Shown here one piece after another: positions 33,930-47,535 of a stretch of 64,000 nucleotides of DNA. The notes under the pieces were generated by a model that was not told the origin of the DNA, made no database searches, and saw nothing but the letters and a program-made list of their open reading frames with translations. The first letter of the stretch is position 1. Each line of letters begins with the position of its first letter. The translations under genes and the position numbers were made by a program. Source of the stretch: Aldrovandia affinis (lineage: Eukaryota > Chordata > Actinopteri > Notacanthiformes > Halosauridae); the NCBI GenBank assembly GCA_029706075.1, contig JAINUG010000049.1, positions 124,001 to 188,000 on the forward strand. The letters run 5' to 3'.

Positions 33930-36762
33930 GGTCACTGCAGAGGAAGACACAAGACGGGGGTGGCGGTCAAACATGAAGGTGTGCAAATAGGGGGGGAAGA
34001 AATAGAGAAAAGATCGTTTATTTTTACGGTTTATCAATGTTCATGGATCACAACTGCACAACAGAAAGCGGAGGGCCGCAAACCTCCCTGTCGGTTCGGA
34101 CAATCGGACATGGACTGAGTAAATAAGACCAGCGTGGCTTCATTTCCATACACATTAATCTGTGTTGAATTACCATTAACTGTACAGTTCCTAACGTAAC
34201 TGTAATGTTTGATGTGGTCAGGGGACATACCCACAAAAGACATGACTTTATTCATGATATAGCACGGCCTCTTGTGCCGTATTGCTTAAATATAGCACGT
34301 GACTTTTAAAATATCAAATATCAATTAAATATGCAGAACATTTCATAAAAATTGGAGTATAACAATATTTGATATCAGGATATTAGGTTAAGCAGCAACT
34401 ACCCCACCTGACCAGCTTGCCTAAAAAAATGTTTTTTGTGCCACCCCTATATTCCTCAAAAAAGTGCAGTGGTGCTGGCACCAATCGAAAATTCCTATAA
34501 CCAAAATGCTCTCTAGCGAATTACCTTCAGTTATTATTATTATTATTATTAGTTAAAAGGAGAAAAGTCCTCTGACAAAAATCAGAGTCTGATTCCTCTG
34601 GTTTGAACACCGATGATGTATGACTGATTCCCTGAATTATACTATCAGTCATTAGTAAATATTAAAAATAGGCTAGAATTTAAGTTTAAGAATCAGCATG
34701 ACTGGTTTCAAACTGTCCAAAATTGTCTTCCCCCTTAAACTATTGGTAACAACTGTGGCAAAGGACTATGCTGTTTCCTGCCATGCAAAACAGTCAAATG
34801 GAAAAAACTAAAAGCATTACAAATCCAATGCTTTAACCCATTAAGTAAGAAAACAGCAACCCGACATCGACTTTCTTAACAGCCTTTTGCCTGTTCATGT
34901 CTGCCTTCTGCCAACTGTAATAGGCCTTTCCCTTCTTCACACTTTAAGTACATCAAATTTGTTTATCTCTAATCTGCCCACCCAAACCATCTGAAGCAGG
35001 GCATGATTATCAATAAACTCCTGCAATGATCCAAACCGTTGAGTACACATTTCAGAAAAAACTGCAGCTAAGTGGAAATGTAAGAATACAAAGTGAACGC
35101 ACATACAACTTAAAGATCTCAATCAGGCACACTGTACACCTGATCAATGCGAACTTAATAATGAACAAACAAAATGTGAAAATCAACGTCTTCAGAATGG
35201 TACTACATACATACATACAGTAGGTTGGCTGTGTCAGTTATCCAGTGCACCGCCAGAAAGGGAAAAATACAATGTAACAGAGAAATGCTGCATGCATCTT
35301 TCAGATGAGAGCAGATTAGAAGGGGCACAGGAGAGGGTGTGTGGAGGGAAGTAAGAGCTGGGCTGTAACCTCTGTGAATGAGTCGGTAATCTCCACGCAC
35401 CAGCCATGCTCCGGATTAGGATCATTAATCCAGGAGAAAAGGGGCTAGCTGTCAATACTTTCATTAAACCATCATTAGGCACCTAGGGACCGGCTGGCAG
35501 GGCATGGCCTTATGGAGGCGTTCTTCCAGTTGCCTGTCATTACCACAGCCTGGGCCATGGGTGGGCAACTCCAATTTTCTAGAGCTGCAGGGACTGACCA
35601 TTTTTATTCCATGGCAGCTATGAATTGCTGAATTGACTATTTGAATAGGAATAAACTTAGTTGGTCTTCCAGGTGTTAATCAACAGTTAATTGAAAAATG
35701 CTGTATTCTCCTGTTCACATTCGCGAAATTAGCAGTTCGGTCAAATGGTCTGCAACCAGAACAAAGTAGGTGAGAAATCAAACATATTTTCATGTGGGTC
35801 TTCCATGGCTCTTGTGTCTCAAGACGGCTGGTTCAGATTGCATCCTCTGGTCTGCTTGAGGCCTCTCAAAAGACCATTGTCATACTTCCTTCCCCGGTTG
35901 CATCACAATTTCTTTCCTTGTTCACCAAAGAGCAACATGACATTCTCTGCTTTGGTCGCATTTGTGGGTAACATCAGAGTTCAAACCATCTGCCTCACTG
36001 TCTGTGGGGCAAGAGTCACTCGGGTCCTTTACCAGGCAGGTTTACCACTGTTCCAGTGGGTTTAAACATCATAATTGTTGACCTAATAGTGGAAAGTAGC
36101 ATCTTTACTTCTTATTTATTTATTTGTAATATTCTCCTGAATTGAGAAGGTCGCCAACCCTTTGTCTTGATTGCTCTGAGAGCTCTTTGCCTCTCCCCAG
36201 GGTGACAGATGACCAATGGATTTTTCCATTGGTGTGTTACCTCATTTTTACACCCCAGTGAAACATGGGTGCTCATGGGTGTCTCAGAATAAGATAGTCA
36301 TGCCAAACTTATACATAGCAAAATATTAACCTCAATATGGACAGTGACCACTCAAAAAATATTTTTTCATATCTTCAGTGGAGAAAAATCACATGTGGGC
36401 ATATTAGTTCAACCTCAGGATGTTCACATTTTGAGGCTGCTGGTACATACTTAACATGTGGAAAATGTAATCTTCCTTATGAAACTCCATGGTAAAATCA
36501 ATTGTTCAAAAAATCTTTTAATGAAATATACACATTGGACACCAGGGGGAACTGGTTTTAGTCAGTGTTCCAAGAGACTTAAGTTTAATTATTTATTTTA
36601 TTTAAGGAACAATCATGAAGATAATGGTGATTTAATGTGGTGAGATGGAGACATACATTTTTGAGTGATTTTAAAAATCATGTAAAACCAGCTAAAGTGA
36701 AACAGTTCCTCACCTCCAAGCACTAAAACTCCTGGTTGAATCCAAAGATACAAAGTCAGTAC

Positions 36763-36854
36763 CTGTGAGTGTTTAGCCGTCTCCCTGTAGTCTCGTTGTT
36801 TCTTTCTTTAAGCTTGCTCTCACAGTCTTTCAGCACAGCTCTCCATCAGGAAAC
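36763..36854 (-). other. esrra: Probable esrra untranslated exon
   Basis: 92 bp on minus between cctttctag and cacag|gtactg, with a good acceptor and donor and no long open frame. The start-codon exon has an acceptor 4 bases before ATG, so at least one upstream untranslated exon is required. Position fits but is unproven. Confidence 0.45.
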
Positions 36855-37105
36855 CTAGAAAGGACACATAGAATTTGATGAAGGGTAAGAAAACATTTTG
36901 CCTGATGGTTTCAGGTTTACAATTAAGGGAAAGAAACACATAATTATCACCTTAAATGAGACACTGACTTAAAGATCATGAAAGAGAAAGATTACAAGGT
37001 TCCCAGCTTTAGTCCTATCTATAGATATGATAAATCCCTAATCTGCAATCTCTGTCAACGTAATGTCACACAATGCAATCTCACACAAATACGATCCAAT
37101 AAACA

Positions 37106-37143
<38 letters not shown>
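37106..37143. repeat. (CA)n microsatellite
   Basis: Pure CA dinucleotide run of about 38 bp in an esrra intron. Confidence 0.95.
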
Positions 37144-37145
<2 letters not shown>

Positions 37146-38725
37146 TGTTGCAGAGTAGGCCGACTGTTGACTGGGGGGAAAAAGAAAAAAATTGCACTTC
37201 TGCTCAAGAACATAAACAAATGCATGCATACAAAATCTCTTACACACAGGGCATATCAGTAACCTCTACAAGAACAGACAGACATACTCAGGCTGACTCA
37301 AAAACGAAAAAGTGCCAAATAACTTAAGCAGGGCTTATAGGCAATCACTAAAGAATCACAGACAGAGAATGATTGCAAGGGGCCTTTTATTCCGGCTGTA
37401 TGAATGAACACGCAGTTAAATGAACATACAGTCTATATTCTTTCTCTCCTACTTTCCTCACTGCCTAAGTGGCTTTCTTTCCCTCTATGCAGTACGGTCA
37501 TGTCTTCTTCTGCCTGTCTGTCAGTTTCTGCCTTCATCTCAAACAAGAAATCGCTGACAGAAGGGAAACATCTTTCCCATGCACGCATCTAGGTTCTCTT
37601 ACTCCCTCTCTCACACACGCGTGCACACACACACACACATTTTTAACAAAAGCACACGCACAACACATTCGCACGTACGCTCTCTCTGCATCAGTGACGC
37701 CTTCCAAAGGTCAAAGACAAAGGAGAGCTTGAAGGACAAACACACACCAACTACAACACCCCTCCCCTCTTTATCTGAGAATAATGTGCTTTCTCCTATT
37801 TCCCCACAAACACTGCAATGGTTTGCAGATGAATGAGCACTGAAAGAATGGACATACTAACTAAGCTTCAGTTAGCCAATAATTTACAAGGTAGGCAACA
37901 GTGACAGGGATGTGAAAGGGGTAGCAAACAGAAAGATAAGGTGAATTATAGAAAGAAGAGATGATAAAAATAGAACAAGAAAAGTGTCACTAAATATTTG
38001 GATATTGAATTTGGATAGAAAATAGAAAGTGGACAGAACTAGTATTAGAACTAGTATTATAATACTGAATTTAATCAAAATCGGCCAGCACATATTAAGA
38101 CAAAGAAATAAGAATATGATAAATTAATTGAAAAATAAAAAGGCAAGAATTAAAACAATTTAAGAATAGAACATCCACATTCAAATTACACTTTGCTCTC
38201 TTTATCACTCTTTTCAAACATTTTGAGATAGACTGTATGCTCAATACAAAGGCAACCATTTATCTTCATTACCTTCTACCAGGGTCTGACAAAGGTGATG
38301 TTTGAGGTCCAAATACTACCCAAATCTCTTATTTATGTTTATATTTGTTTGTTATCTCTCCAACAGGGCTTTGAGTCTATGCCCCGGAGGGTGGAGAAAC
38401 AGTTGACAAAAGAGGACAGCAGTGTTCATACAACATAAAATGTAGGCTAATGAAATAAGAGTGAAAGACAGCCACATATCAGCCCAGCTTGGTTTCAGTT
38501 TATGACCAATTCACAACGTACAATGCTTCCATTTTTTGGTACCCATATATAGTACAATAGTTTACACAGTAAACACAAACTTACAAGTAAAAAATATATA
38601 TATATTTATATAACAAGACCCCTGCATCACTTCCAGTTATTCTCAGGAAACCAAGCACATGTTTGATCCCCTGTAGCTATAACCAATAGAATGTATATTA
38701 CAACTACCTTGAATCTCAGCTATAA

Positions 38726-38828
<103 letters not shown>

Positions 38829-39216
38829 AGACTGAAATAATGGCAGTACTGCTGATGGTGTGCATGGGACTCAATACAGTACATCTTCTCCTACTTGAAT
38901 AAAAATTGTGAACATGTTGTGCTGTTCTTATTATAGGCTATTCTATGAAAGATTGCCACTGAATAAGTTAGTGTGACTAATACATATTTTTTGCTGAACT
39001 GGTTTCTTCAGGAACCAGTCTGGATGGTTAAAGTGACATTTAGGACTCAGTGTTAAGTGGATCCAATGAAGCACATTTTAAACTCAAAACATTCAGTTTA
39101 TGTTTTCAATTTCACTTTGTTTAAAAGATCTTAACACTAAGACATAAAATATGACATACAATGCAGCACAGATCTGAACTAAAATATGACGAGTACTCAC
39201 TAGATTCATGCGTGTG

Positions 39217-39241
39217 TGACCTTTGATCTCTTTTAAGGTCA
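39217..39241. promoter_or_regulatory. Candidate ERR response element pair
   Basis: TTAAGGTCA at 39233-39241 fits the ERR consensus TNAAGGTCA exactly. An opposite-strand half-site TGACCT lies at 39217-39222 (reads aaaggtca on minus). It is about 1.4 kb downstream of the presumed first exon of esrra. Mammalian ESRRA is known to autoregulate through AGGTCA repeats near its promoter; the parallel is inference. Confidence 0.35.
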
Positions 39242-40667
39242 ACCCCAAATCTGGATTTCAGCTCCTTAGGAGGGAGGTTGTAACCAAACGATACAAACCT
39301 ATGCATGCTCAACACTAAGTGGCCGCACGCATGAACTCTGACCTGTTCTAAAGGCTAATAGCAAAACCGGATTACAACTTCTTAGAGCAAGGTTTACAAA
39401 TCAGGCAGCATAACAGCAGGTTTTCGAATTCGCAGTGAATCGCTAACACTGGTTAAGAAGACACGGTGTTAAATTGGTTCACTATTATGTGAATAAATTA
39501 GGTATTTATGAAATATGTAATTATAAATAATGATCTCTAAAAATAAACACAAATTAATGCTATCGGAAACTGTAGTGGAATACAGTCTGCGTTGGTTGCA
39601 ACTACTTATTCGTACTACTGTGACAATAACACTGCAAACGTCTCGAGCAATATTACTTGCATTATGAGCTACGGTATATGTGAAGAGTGCTGTCTTCTGA
39701 CTAGGCCCATGTACGTACAACAGAATGTTAAACACTTAAGAAAACACATATATGAAGAAGTATTCAAGTGCTCATACTATGAAGCAAGCAAATATGGCCG
39801 TGCGCCTAAATAGAGCGAGAGGGTGAGAATTAATGCAAGTGACGTTAGTTAAACTAGCTACTGATTTCATCTACCATAAACTGCCTAATGTCATAACTAT
39901 AAGATGACATCGAATACTCGGACATTGATATCTTCAATTTATCCGCCCATTTCGGGCGCCTGCAGTGTATGAGCAATGTATTTATAACTCGGACACAACA
40001 CTCGTGGAAAGAATACCACCAAATTAACTTGCGAGATACAACGCCAGGAACACCGTGGCCAGGCGGAAGGAATACAGATTACGTTACATTAGTGTAGCTA
40101 GCGCCACTAACTCGGTTGCTGACTTTCCAAAGTAGTGGTAGCTACTAGCTAATGTTAATCATCAGTAACGGGATGCACGGAAACCGGTAGGTTAGCTAAC
40201 GTCGGCAAGCAGCGGGCGAATGCCTCGGTTGAGCTAACCGTACAAATTTACAACAGTAACTACAGTTACTAGCTAGCCTAGTGTTATAGCTACCCAACTA
40301 GCTGCTCGTATATAGGTAACCGTAGATGCCGCTAGCTAACACTAGCAATTTAGCTACTAAAATATATCATAATGCTAGCTAGCGATCTTAGTGACAACTC
40401 TCAACTCGACCATTAACTAACATGCTTTCGGATGAGCAAGGGCAAGCAGCCTGTCGACTATGCGTTAACGTTAACTATAAGTTACAGCACAAAATCAGAA
40501 GCTATACACCAGTAACTTAACTTACACATTAGCTCGCGATACTAGTTCTTGTAACATTCAACCTGATATCTCTCTCTTTCTCACACACACGTTAGCTACA
40601 CAGCATAGCTAACTTCATGCAAGCCTAAGCAAACGCCATGTAACAATCCATATCCTTCCACACTTAC

Positions 40668-40790
40668 CAGTCTTTGCAAAATCATCTCCGCCTGACAGTC
40701 CTCTTGGCTACAGAGCTTTCAACGCAAACCGGCGTCACCAAGGGAGGACTAGGCGCCCCAATGCAATGTCAATGATGGCTATAGCTAGCA
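40668..40790 (-). other. esrra: Probable esrra first exon (5' UTR) and promoter
   Basis: The minus strand reads ..gccaagaggactgtcaggcg..gcaaagactg|gtaagtgt, with a consensus donor at 40666-40667. The upstream end is not defined (set near 40.79 kb). Sequence around 40.7 kb is locally richer in CpG than flanks. No other exon candidate with a better donor was seen before the head-to-head neighbour. Confidence 0.4.
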
Positions 40791-43055
40791 TACGTTATGT
40801 AGCGCTAGCTAGCTAACGTTAAGCAACACAACGGTGCTTCAAGCTAGGTAACAACAACGCCGTTATTCTGGTTAAGTAAAGTAAAGTTATAATGTTAGAA
40901 GTAAGAATCACCGAGAGTTTGAGAAGCACAGTGTGAAGATGACCGGTAGCGAAGGTTAGCTAGCTAACGTTACATGTTGAAAACAACTGAATGAGTATCG
41001 ATAGCATTAGCCAGCTATTCTAAAACAGAACAATCCAGTCGAGAAAAAAAATCCAAATTTAGAGATTCGTCTTGGAAACCCTATATCTTGTTTTGTCTGG
41101 CTCGCTATGTAGCTTAAGTCATTTCTCGTCTCCTGTTATTACTAACGTTACTCGCTATATATTCAGCGTGCGCGTAACCAGCTTCATCTCTCCCCCCACC
41201 CTCTTATTTTGCTACAGGTTATCCTAATGCCTCCCCCAAACCAATGTTCTCGCTGTCATCGTAGAACAAATACTTAGCGGTCGGTAATCCATTAATCGTT
41301 ACAGTATGTGGATGTGTCGTTCCGATGATCGGTGTGTACCATCGGCCCATACCTATGAAATAACTACCAGTAAATCTGCGCTGCGTCTCTCCACTGGTAC
41401 CCGTGAACAGACAGAACATGTAGGCTATGATTTAATTCAGTGTCCCACTCACGCAGGTAAATCAAATAAGACACTGTTGCGGTCACATAGCCTATGTTAT
41501 TTCACAAACGCCTGTTATTAGTATTTTCAATTCGACATATATAGATTTAATCAAATAAGGGATATAGATATGCCACTATAAACGTTATATGTAGCCTATC
41601 GGTAGTGTAACACTTTTGCACGCTGTCTTCAACAGTGATGAAAAAACAATCAGCGCACCATAAAACAAGTGAGTTAAAGCAATATACTTTGATAAAACAC
41701 CATTTGAAAATTATTTATATATTTAGAAACACAGTAAATAGATAACAGTAGGGTTGGTTATAATTTAAACATCTTAATTTATATCCCAGCACTTTGCCAA
41801 TGTAGGCATAGGCCTCCTCTTTAATGTTCATTTAACGTCCCGTACCTGCATAACGTATTTGTAACAAGCATCTTGTTTTACTGAACCTCTGAGTTCTTTA
41901 TTAGTATACATTTATGATAGTATATCTCAATGAGGTTGATATCTATATCTTCGAATTGCTTTGAGAAATAGGACACTTGTTATTTTCATGCACATGTATA
42001 TCTCCCATTACCCACCGGTCTCCTGGCATGGGAAATGCAGTGGAAGAATGCACTAACCGCCTTCAGAAAGCTGGGGATAGAAAGAGGAGTAATTGGAGAT
42101 CTCCATTGAGGGTGTAAGCCTAGCTCCAGAACCAGATTTGTCTGATGTGGTTGAACCGGCTGAGGAGAGCTTAAGCGCATTTTGAATTAATACATAAAAG
42201 TAATAAATAAAAACTCCGTTTTTGTTTAGAACAAACGCCAAACACATACAATATAATTCTATGGCAAGTTTTATTGATGATTCCAATTTAATGCAGAACA
42301 ACAATGAATCAAGAGCGCGAAAGTACAAGGCATCCAGTCCTTCTCAGGAAAGAGGGGAGGGGTTAGAAGATGCGATCTGTTGTCAGCCAGCATCGTATAT
42401 AAAGCTGGCATATACAAGCACGATGTCATTCAGAGTCCTTGATTCAAGGTCATACATAAAGCCGCATTGCATTCAGTGCTGCATTGCGCGTTGTTCTCCA
42501 GGTACATATAAGAATTTAAACAAAAATGACATTCTAAGTAGCTAATGTAGTGTTTTTATGCATATTCGGTTATAGCTATCATTAACCGCAGCAATAAAAA
42601 AAATCACATCGTTAATCAGTTGTTTGTTTTCATGTTTAATTTAGCCTATTTAATAGGTAGCTATATTGCATATAGGCATATTTAGGATCATTTTGACTAA
42701 GCACCGGACTCTGAAGGAGCCTATAAATCAATAGTCTCTTCAATTAAATCGTAAGCTCACAGTAGGGAAAATAGATATTTGAGTGCTGGAAATAAATCTG
42801 TGCCTTGTGAAAATTAAGTTAAATTGCCCCTTCTGAATATTAGGCTGCTCTCGTCAGGCCGGCGTGTGTGTGTGTGTGTGTGACGGGTTCTGTAATGTTG
42901 TGTGGTCATAACCCTGAGGCTGGTGTGGACAATAACATATGGTCATATTCTGGCATTCTGGGATACTGAAAACCAGCGACACTAATACACTGACAAAGAC
43001 TGTAGAGGCCTAACTGAAACCAAGCTCTCTCTTCACCAGATTTTACAGTAAGCTA

Positions 43056-43572
43056 CAGTTAACTGTCAAAATAGAGGAAACACCAGCATAAAGTGTCTTA
43101 ATAGGATGTTGGGCCACCACAAGCCACCAGAACAGCTTCAATGTGCCTTGGCATATATTCTACAAGTGTCTAGAACTCTATTGTGGGGATGCAACACCAT
43201 TCTCCCACAAGAAATTGTATTGTTTGGCGCTTTGTTGATGGTGGTGGAAAACATTGTCCGATGCGCAACTCCAGAATCTTCTATAAGTCGGTTGAGATCT
43301 GGTGGGTGAGATGACCATGGCATAGGGTTTATATCATTTTCATGCTAATCAAACCATTCAGTGACCACTCGTGCCCTGTGGATGGGGGCATTGTCATCCT
43401 GGATGAGACCACTCCCATCAGGAGAGAAGAATGTTTCACCATAGGATTAAGGTAATCACTCAGAATGGCTTTGTATTTGTTGGTTGACCTAAACCATGTC
43501 CGGAAAATGCACCTCACCATAACAGAGCTGCCAAAAAACCTTAAGTGTTTACTTTATTTTAGCAGTTACCTG
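43056..43572 (-). mobile_element. Tc1-like transposon remnant, internally deleted
   Basis: TA-flanked; ends CAGTTAACTGTCAAAATAGA and (minus) CAGGTAACTGCTAAAATAAA. The minus strand encodes the degraded C-terminal third of a Tc1 transposase: [17 protein letters not shown], a broken QDDNAP catalytic block and a broken SPDLNP block near 43300. The N-terminal two thirds are missing and several frame breaks are present. Confidence 0.85.
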
Positions 43573-45391
43573 TATGTTTTAATTAAAGGTGTCATTTTAA
43601 CTTCACTTTCGAGTCTGTGGTACTCGGAGTGAGGGTCGTATTTACGTACAGTTATACACCTAGAAGGGAGCAATGTCCAGCTAGTAGCCTCCAAAATATT
43701 ATTGCAACTTTTTAGAAACTCAAATGTGCAGATTTACTTGGGGCAAATAACAACATTGTAGCAATGTTTGTATTACATTTTTTACTACCCCCAAATGACA
43801 AATTTCCAGCTACATTGTAAGTAGATCCAGATTGCACATACACTTTTTCTGCAGGAAAACATTTTAGGGACATGCTTGCGACTACAAAATCATAAGGACA
43901 CAATGTTTTCACACTTTTCCACAACCTAAACAGATGTTTTAAAAGCATTATTTGGCTAGCTGAGTGGTTACTATTGGTTACCAACGTCTTGTGGAGGGAA
44001 ATTGAGAAAGCTACTTTGCTTCAAAAGGGCATTCACCATTCAAATGTTAGACTTCACATCCATGACTGGAAGTGTTTCCCCTCTCCTCCAATAAGTAGCA
44101 GCAACACTCTGACTCTGATGACTACTGTATAAGGTTGCTGTTAGCAACACTACTAAAATGGAAATAAATTATAATTCTATACCATAAGCTCTTGTGTAAC
44201 TCAGTGTATATCGAGTAGAATAGGCCTGTTTCGGTTGGGGCACCCATAATTATATGTGCAGGAATAACTGGTGGTATGTGGATCTATGCCTCTGTGAGGA
44301 GACACAGTTCAGTGTCTGCTCAGTTCAAATGTATCACTCTTTTTTTTAAACTGGAGTTGAGTTTGTGCTAATTAACAATGTGGGCCAAAAGGTCACACTT
44401 TAGCTTTGCCTTCAAAATCTGAAGACAGACCCTAAATGAGATGGCAAGGAAGTAAAATGCTGAGGATTGGACCAGTTTTACATTACTGTTCCATTTGTGT
44501 TTTGTTTGGAAGGTGGGAAAGGAACTGCTTGATATTATTAATTAGTTTTATCATGAACTATGCAGAACTGTTAGTATATCATACACGTACACACACACCC
44601 AATACTATTAAAGAACAGAAATGTGAATATTAATATGTTTTTTAAAATAACTTTTAAACTCAAATACACTCTTGCTATTGTTATAAAGCTATTTGGATTT
44701 AACACATTTCCAGAGAGGCTGAAGACATTACATTTAAATGTATGACATGTAGCAGAGAGAACAGAGAAAGAATGGAAGGGGAGAATCTGATGATTAAATA
44801 TTTTTGAATTCAGCAGCCCTGCTTTCCAAGCCTCCACAATTTTCAATGAACAATAAGTGAAAAACATCAAATAATCAGTACAGCCTTAACATGGCTTTAA
44901 TGTCCACATTGGCACTCAGTTTAAACAATTTGCACAGATGTTTACACATATTCATGTGAAATGTTAACAACTACTCTGTATCAGATTAAGCATAATTGTT
45001 TACTTCTACTCTTATATTGAAGATATATTCATTGACTCAAAAAATCACATATTCATGAAATCTTTCAGCAAAAATAGCAGGTACAAAAATAACTCAGAAG
45101 CAGAAAAATAGATGTAGCCTAGTATCTAGTTTTGTACAAATTGTGCATTTTTCACTATTACAATTGGCATTCTCATTTGTAGGCTTCTGGCCAACAATTC
45201 ACATTTTAAGAGTAGGCTACAGCGATTAAACAGATGCATTCATGATAGGTAGGCTACTATATCTACAACCTTACTTTCTGGTACTACTCGTGTCTGACTA
45301 TGGCCATTTGTACGGCAGTGCTTCACCCCCCTCTCGTGGGTATTCGGTTGTACGGCTACGAGGTGGAAGATTTGCGCAAATCTGGCATCAG

Positions 45392-45399
45392 TGACGTCA
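45392..45399. promoter_or_regulatory. Perfect CRE (TGACGTCA)
   Basis: Palindromic cAMP-response element in cagtgacgtcagtggtca. It is 3.4 kb upstream of the TGF-beta start codon and 4.6 kb upstream of the presumed esrra first exon. Mammalian TGFB2 is known to use a CRE/ATF site close to its transcription start; equivalence is not shown here. Confidence 0.35.
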
Positions 45400-46966
45400 G
45401 TGGTCACGATCTGTCCTCGAATACAAGGTCACAGTCTCGGTCAACGGACAGACAGCCAGTTCAATAAATAACCTAGGCTACTACTAATAATCAACCACAG
45501 AACCAATTGTAACGATAAACAAAAAAATGACACATTAATACAATAGCACAATGATAATGCATTAATAATGCACGCGAAATATATCAACATACGATATAGT
45601 TTACTATTGTATTTGTTTTTGTTAATACATTTAGATTAAGTACATAATTCACATTACCTTACATTACCTAAATGGATAAATATAACGTGACCACAACAAA
45701 TACAATAACCAACTGTGTAATGCATACACATTTTTGTACAGAATGCAATGCTTTAAAAAACATTAGGCTACTTATATGTAATTTACCTATATATTTCACC
45801 TGTTTTCACGCGGAGTTAAATTATATTTACAAAACGGAAATACAGTGTTTCCTATTACCAAACTGATTGTGCCCGCGCACGAGCGTACATGCACGCGCGT
45901 GTGTTGAATTTGCACTAAAACTGAACGCAGTGAGATGACGTGGCGGAACTCTGTCTATATTTAGATTAAATTAAGTCTACAGGAAAAAAAGGAAAAGAAA
46001 AAAATCGCTCTAAAGCAAAGTTATTTTTACCGAGAAAGAGAAGGTTGCAATATCGCAACCAACCGGCAGAGTGGTGTAATGGCTTTGATATTTATGCCCA
46101 CAAATTGACACATAATCTGCAAAATGCCGTATTCGAGTTGAAACAAGAAGAATACTTTTGCAATGCAATCACTTGAACATTCTTAATACATTCACCATTA
46201 TTTGTACGAAACAATTCATGCCCTTAAGTGTTCCTGAGGGGGAAAATACAACCTATATTTTTCTTGAACGTCCCCTTCTTTTTCCCTCTCCCTAGTACTT
46301 AAAGCAACACTTAAATTTTTGTGCAATTACAGCATTGCAGCCAAAACCATAATAATGGTATAATGGGAAAGGGAGAGAGGACGGCAATAAACCCTCTTTG
46401 AAAGATTAACGATCCAGTAGTTCTGAACTGTAATTAGCAATGACACTATAAAGAGGGGGAACAGGAGAATAGGGTGGAGAAAACTGGCGAGGGAAAAGGA
46501 TGAAAAGAGCTGCATTAAAGTATGGGAATTAAAAGACTAGAATGAACATGTTCCAGAGAAAGAGGGGTATGAACAGGGTGAACTCAACAAAATTAAATTA
46601 AAACTGGAAGGTAAACCATTACTTAGCTAAGTTCAACGGTAGTGGAAATGTAGTGTTTTTTGACAATACATGTTGGTACACTAACTGCTCAACAATTAAT
46701 ACTTGGGTACACCCCCACACACACAAGCACCCTTTCATCTCAAAGAATGTTAACTGTGTGATGTTGAGTGTTTACTGACTTTCCTAAGGCAGACGGGGTG
46801 GGGCAAACAATTTGGTTGTGAGACATGCTGACAATTATTCAACAGTATGTTAGGGCTATGATTTCCAAATGTATAAACGTCTTTATGACAGAAGGTGTTT
46901 GTCAGATAGATAGACAGATAGATTCTTCGTCTAGGCTTTATGTAAAATATATGTAGGCCTGCTGTA

Positions 46967-47052
46967 TGCGCGCGAGAGAGTGTGGTTATTATTGGACTGA
47001 CTGAGCCACCCACACGCTCGGGCATAGTAAATGTGTGTAACGCCAGTAAAGA

Positions 47053-47084
<32 letters not shown>

Positions 47085-47120
47085 ACACACAAGCGCGTAT
47101 ACACACACATCTCTCTCTTT

Positions 47121-47173
<53 letters not shown>

Positions 47174-47274
47174 GCACTACCACACACTGTTCAAGCTACT
47201 GCGAACCGTGTGCTCATTCCGATCTGGAACACTTTCTCCCCTGACAAAACCTGAATGATGACAAAATAAAGATA
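46967..47274. repeat. Tandem duplication upstream of TGF-beta gene, copy 1
   Basis: Starts tgcgcgcgagagagtgtg, contains acacgctcgggcatagtaaa and two CA arrays (47056-47080, 47123-47171), and ends with acaaaataaagat. It matches copy 2 with few substitutions outside the CA arrays. Confidence 0.92.
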
Positions 47275-47397
47275 TGCGCGAGAGAGTGTGATGCATGTTA
47301 TTATTGGGAAGACAGAGACACGCACACGCTCGGGCATAGTAAATGTGTGTAACTCCAGTAAAGAACACACAGACCGCACAGAATACAAACGCGCGCA

Positions 47398-47429
<32 letters not shown>

Positions 47430-47535
47430 ACTCGCTCTACCACACACTGTTCAAGCTACTGCGAACCGTGTGCTCATTCGGATCTGGAACACTTTCTCCC
47501 CTGACAAAACCTGAACGATGACAAAATAAAGATAT
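47275..47535. repeat. Tandem duplication upstream of TGF-beta gene, copy 2
   Basis: 261-bp second copy. The block cacacactgttcaagctact..ctgacaaaacctgaa differs at only one or two positions from copy 1. Shorter because the CA array is reduced and partly replaced by (CT)n at 47408-47429. Confidence 0.92.

Noticed and set aside
35745-36065. 106-codon plus-strand open frame in an esrra intron
   Set aside because: No motif recognised and no splice support; treated as chance.
46750-47521. Several Cys/Val- or His/Thr-rich frames upstream of the TGF-beta gene
   Set aside because: They are translations of CA/GT microsatellites.
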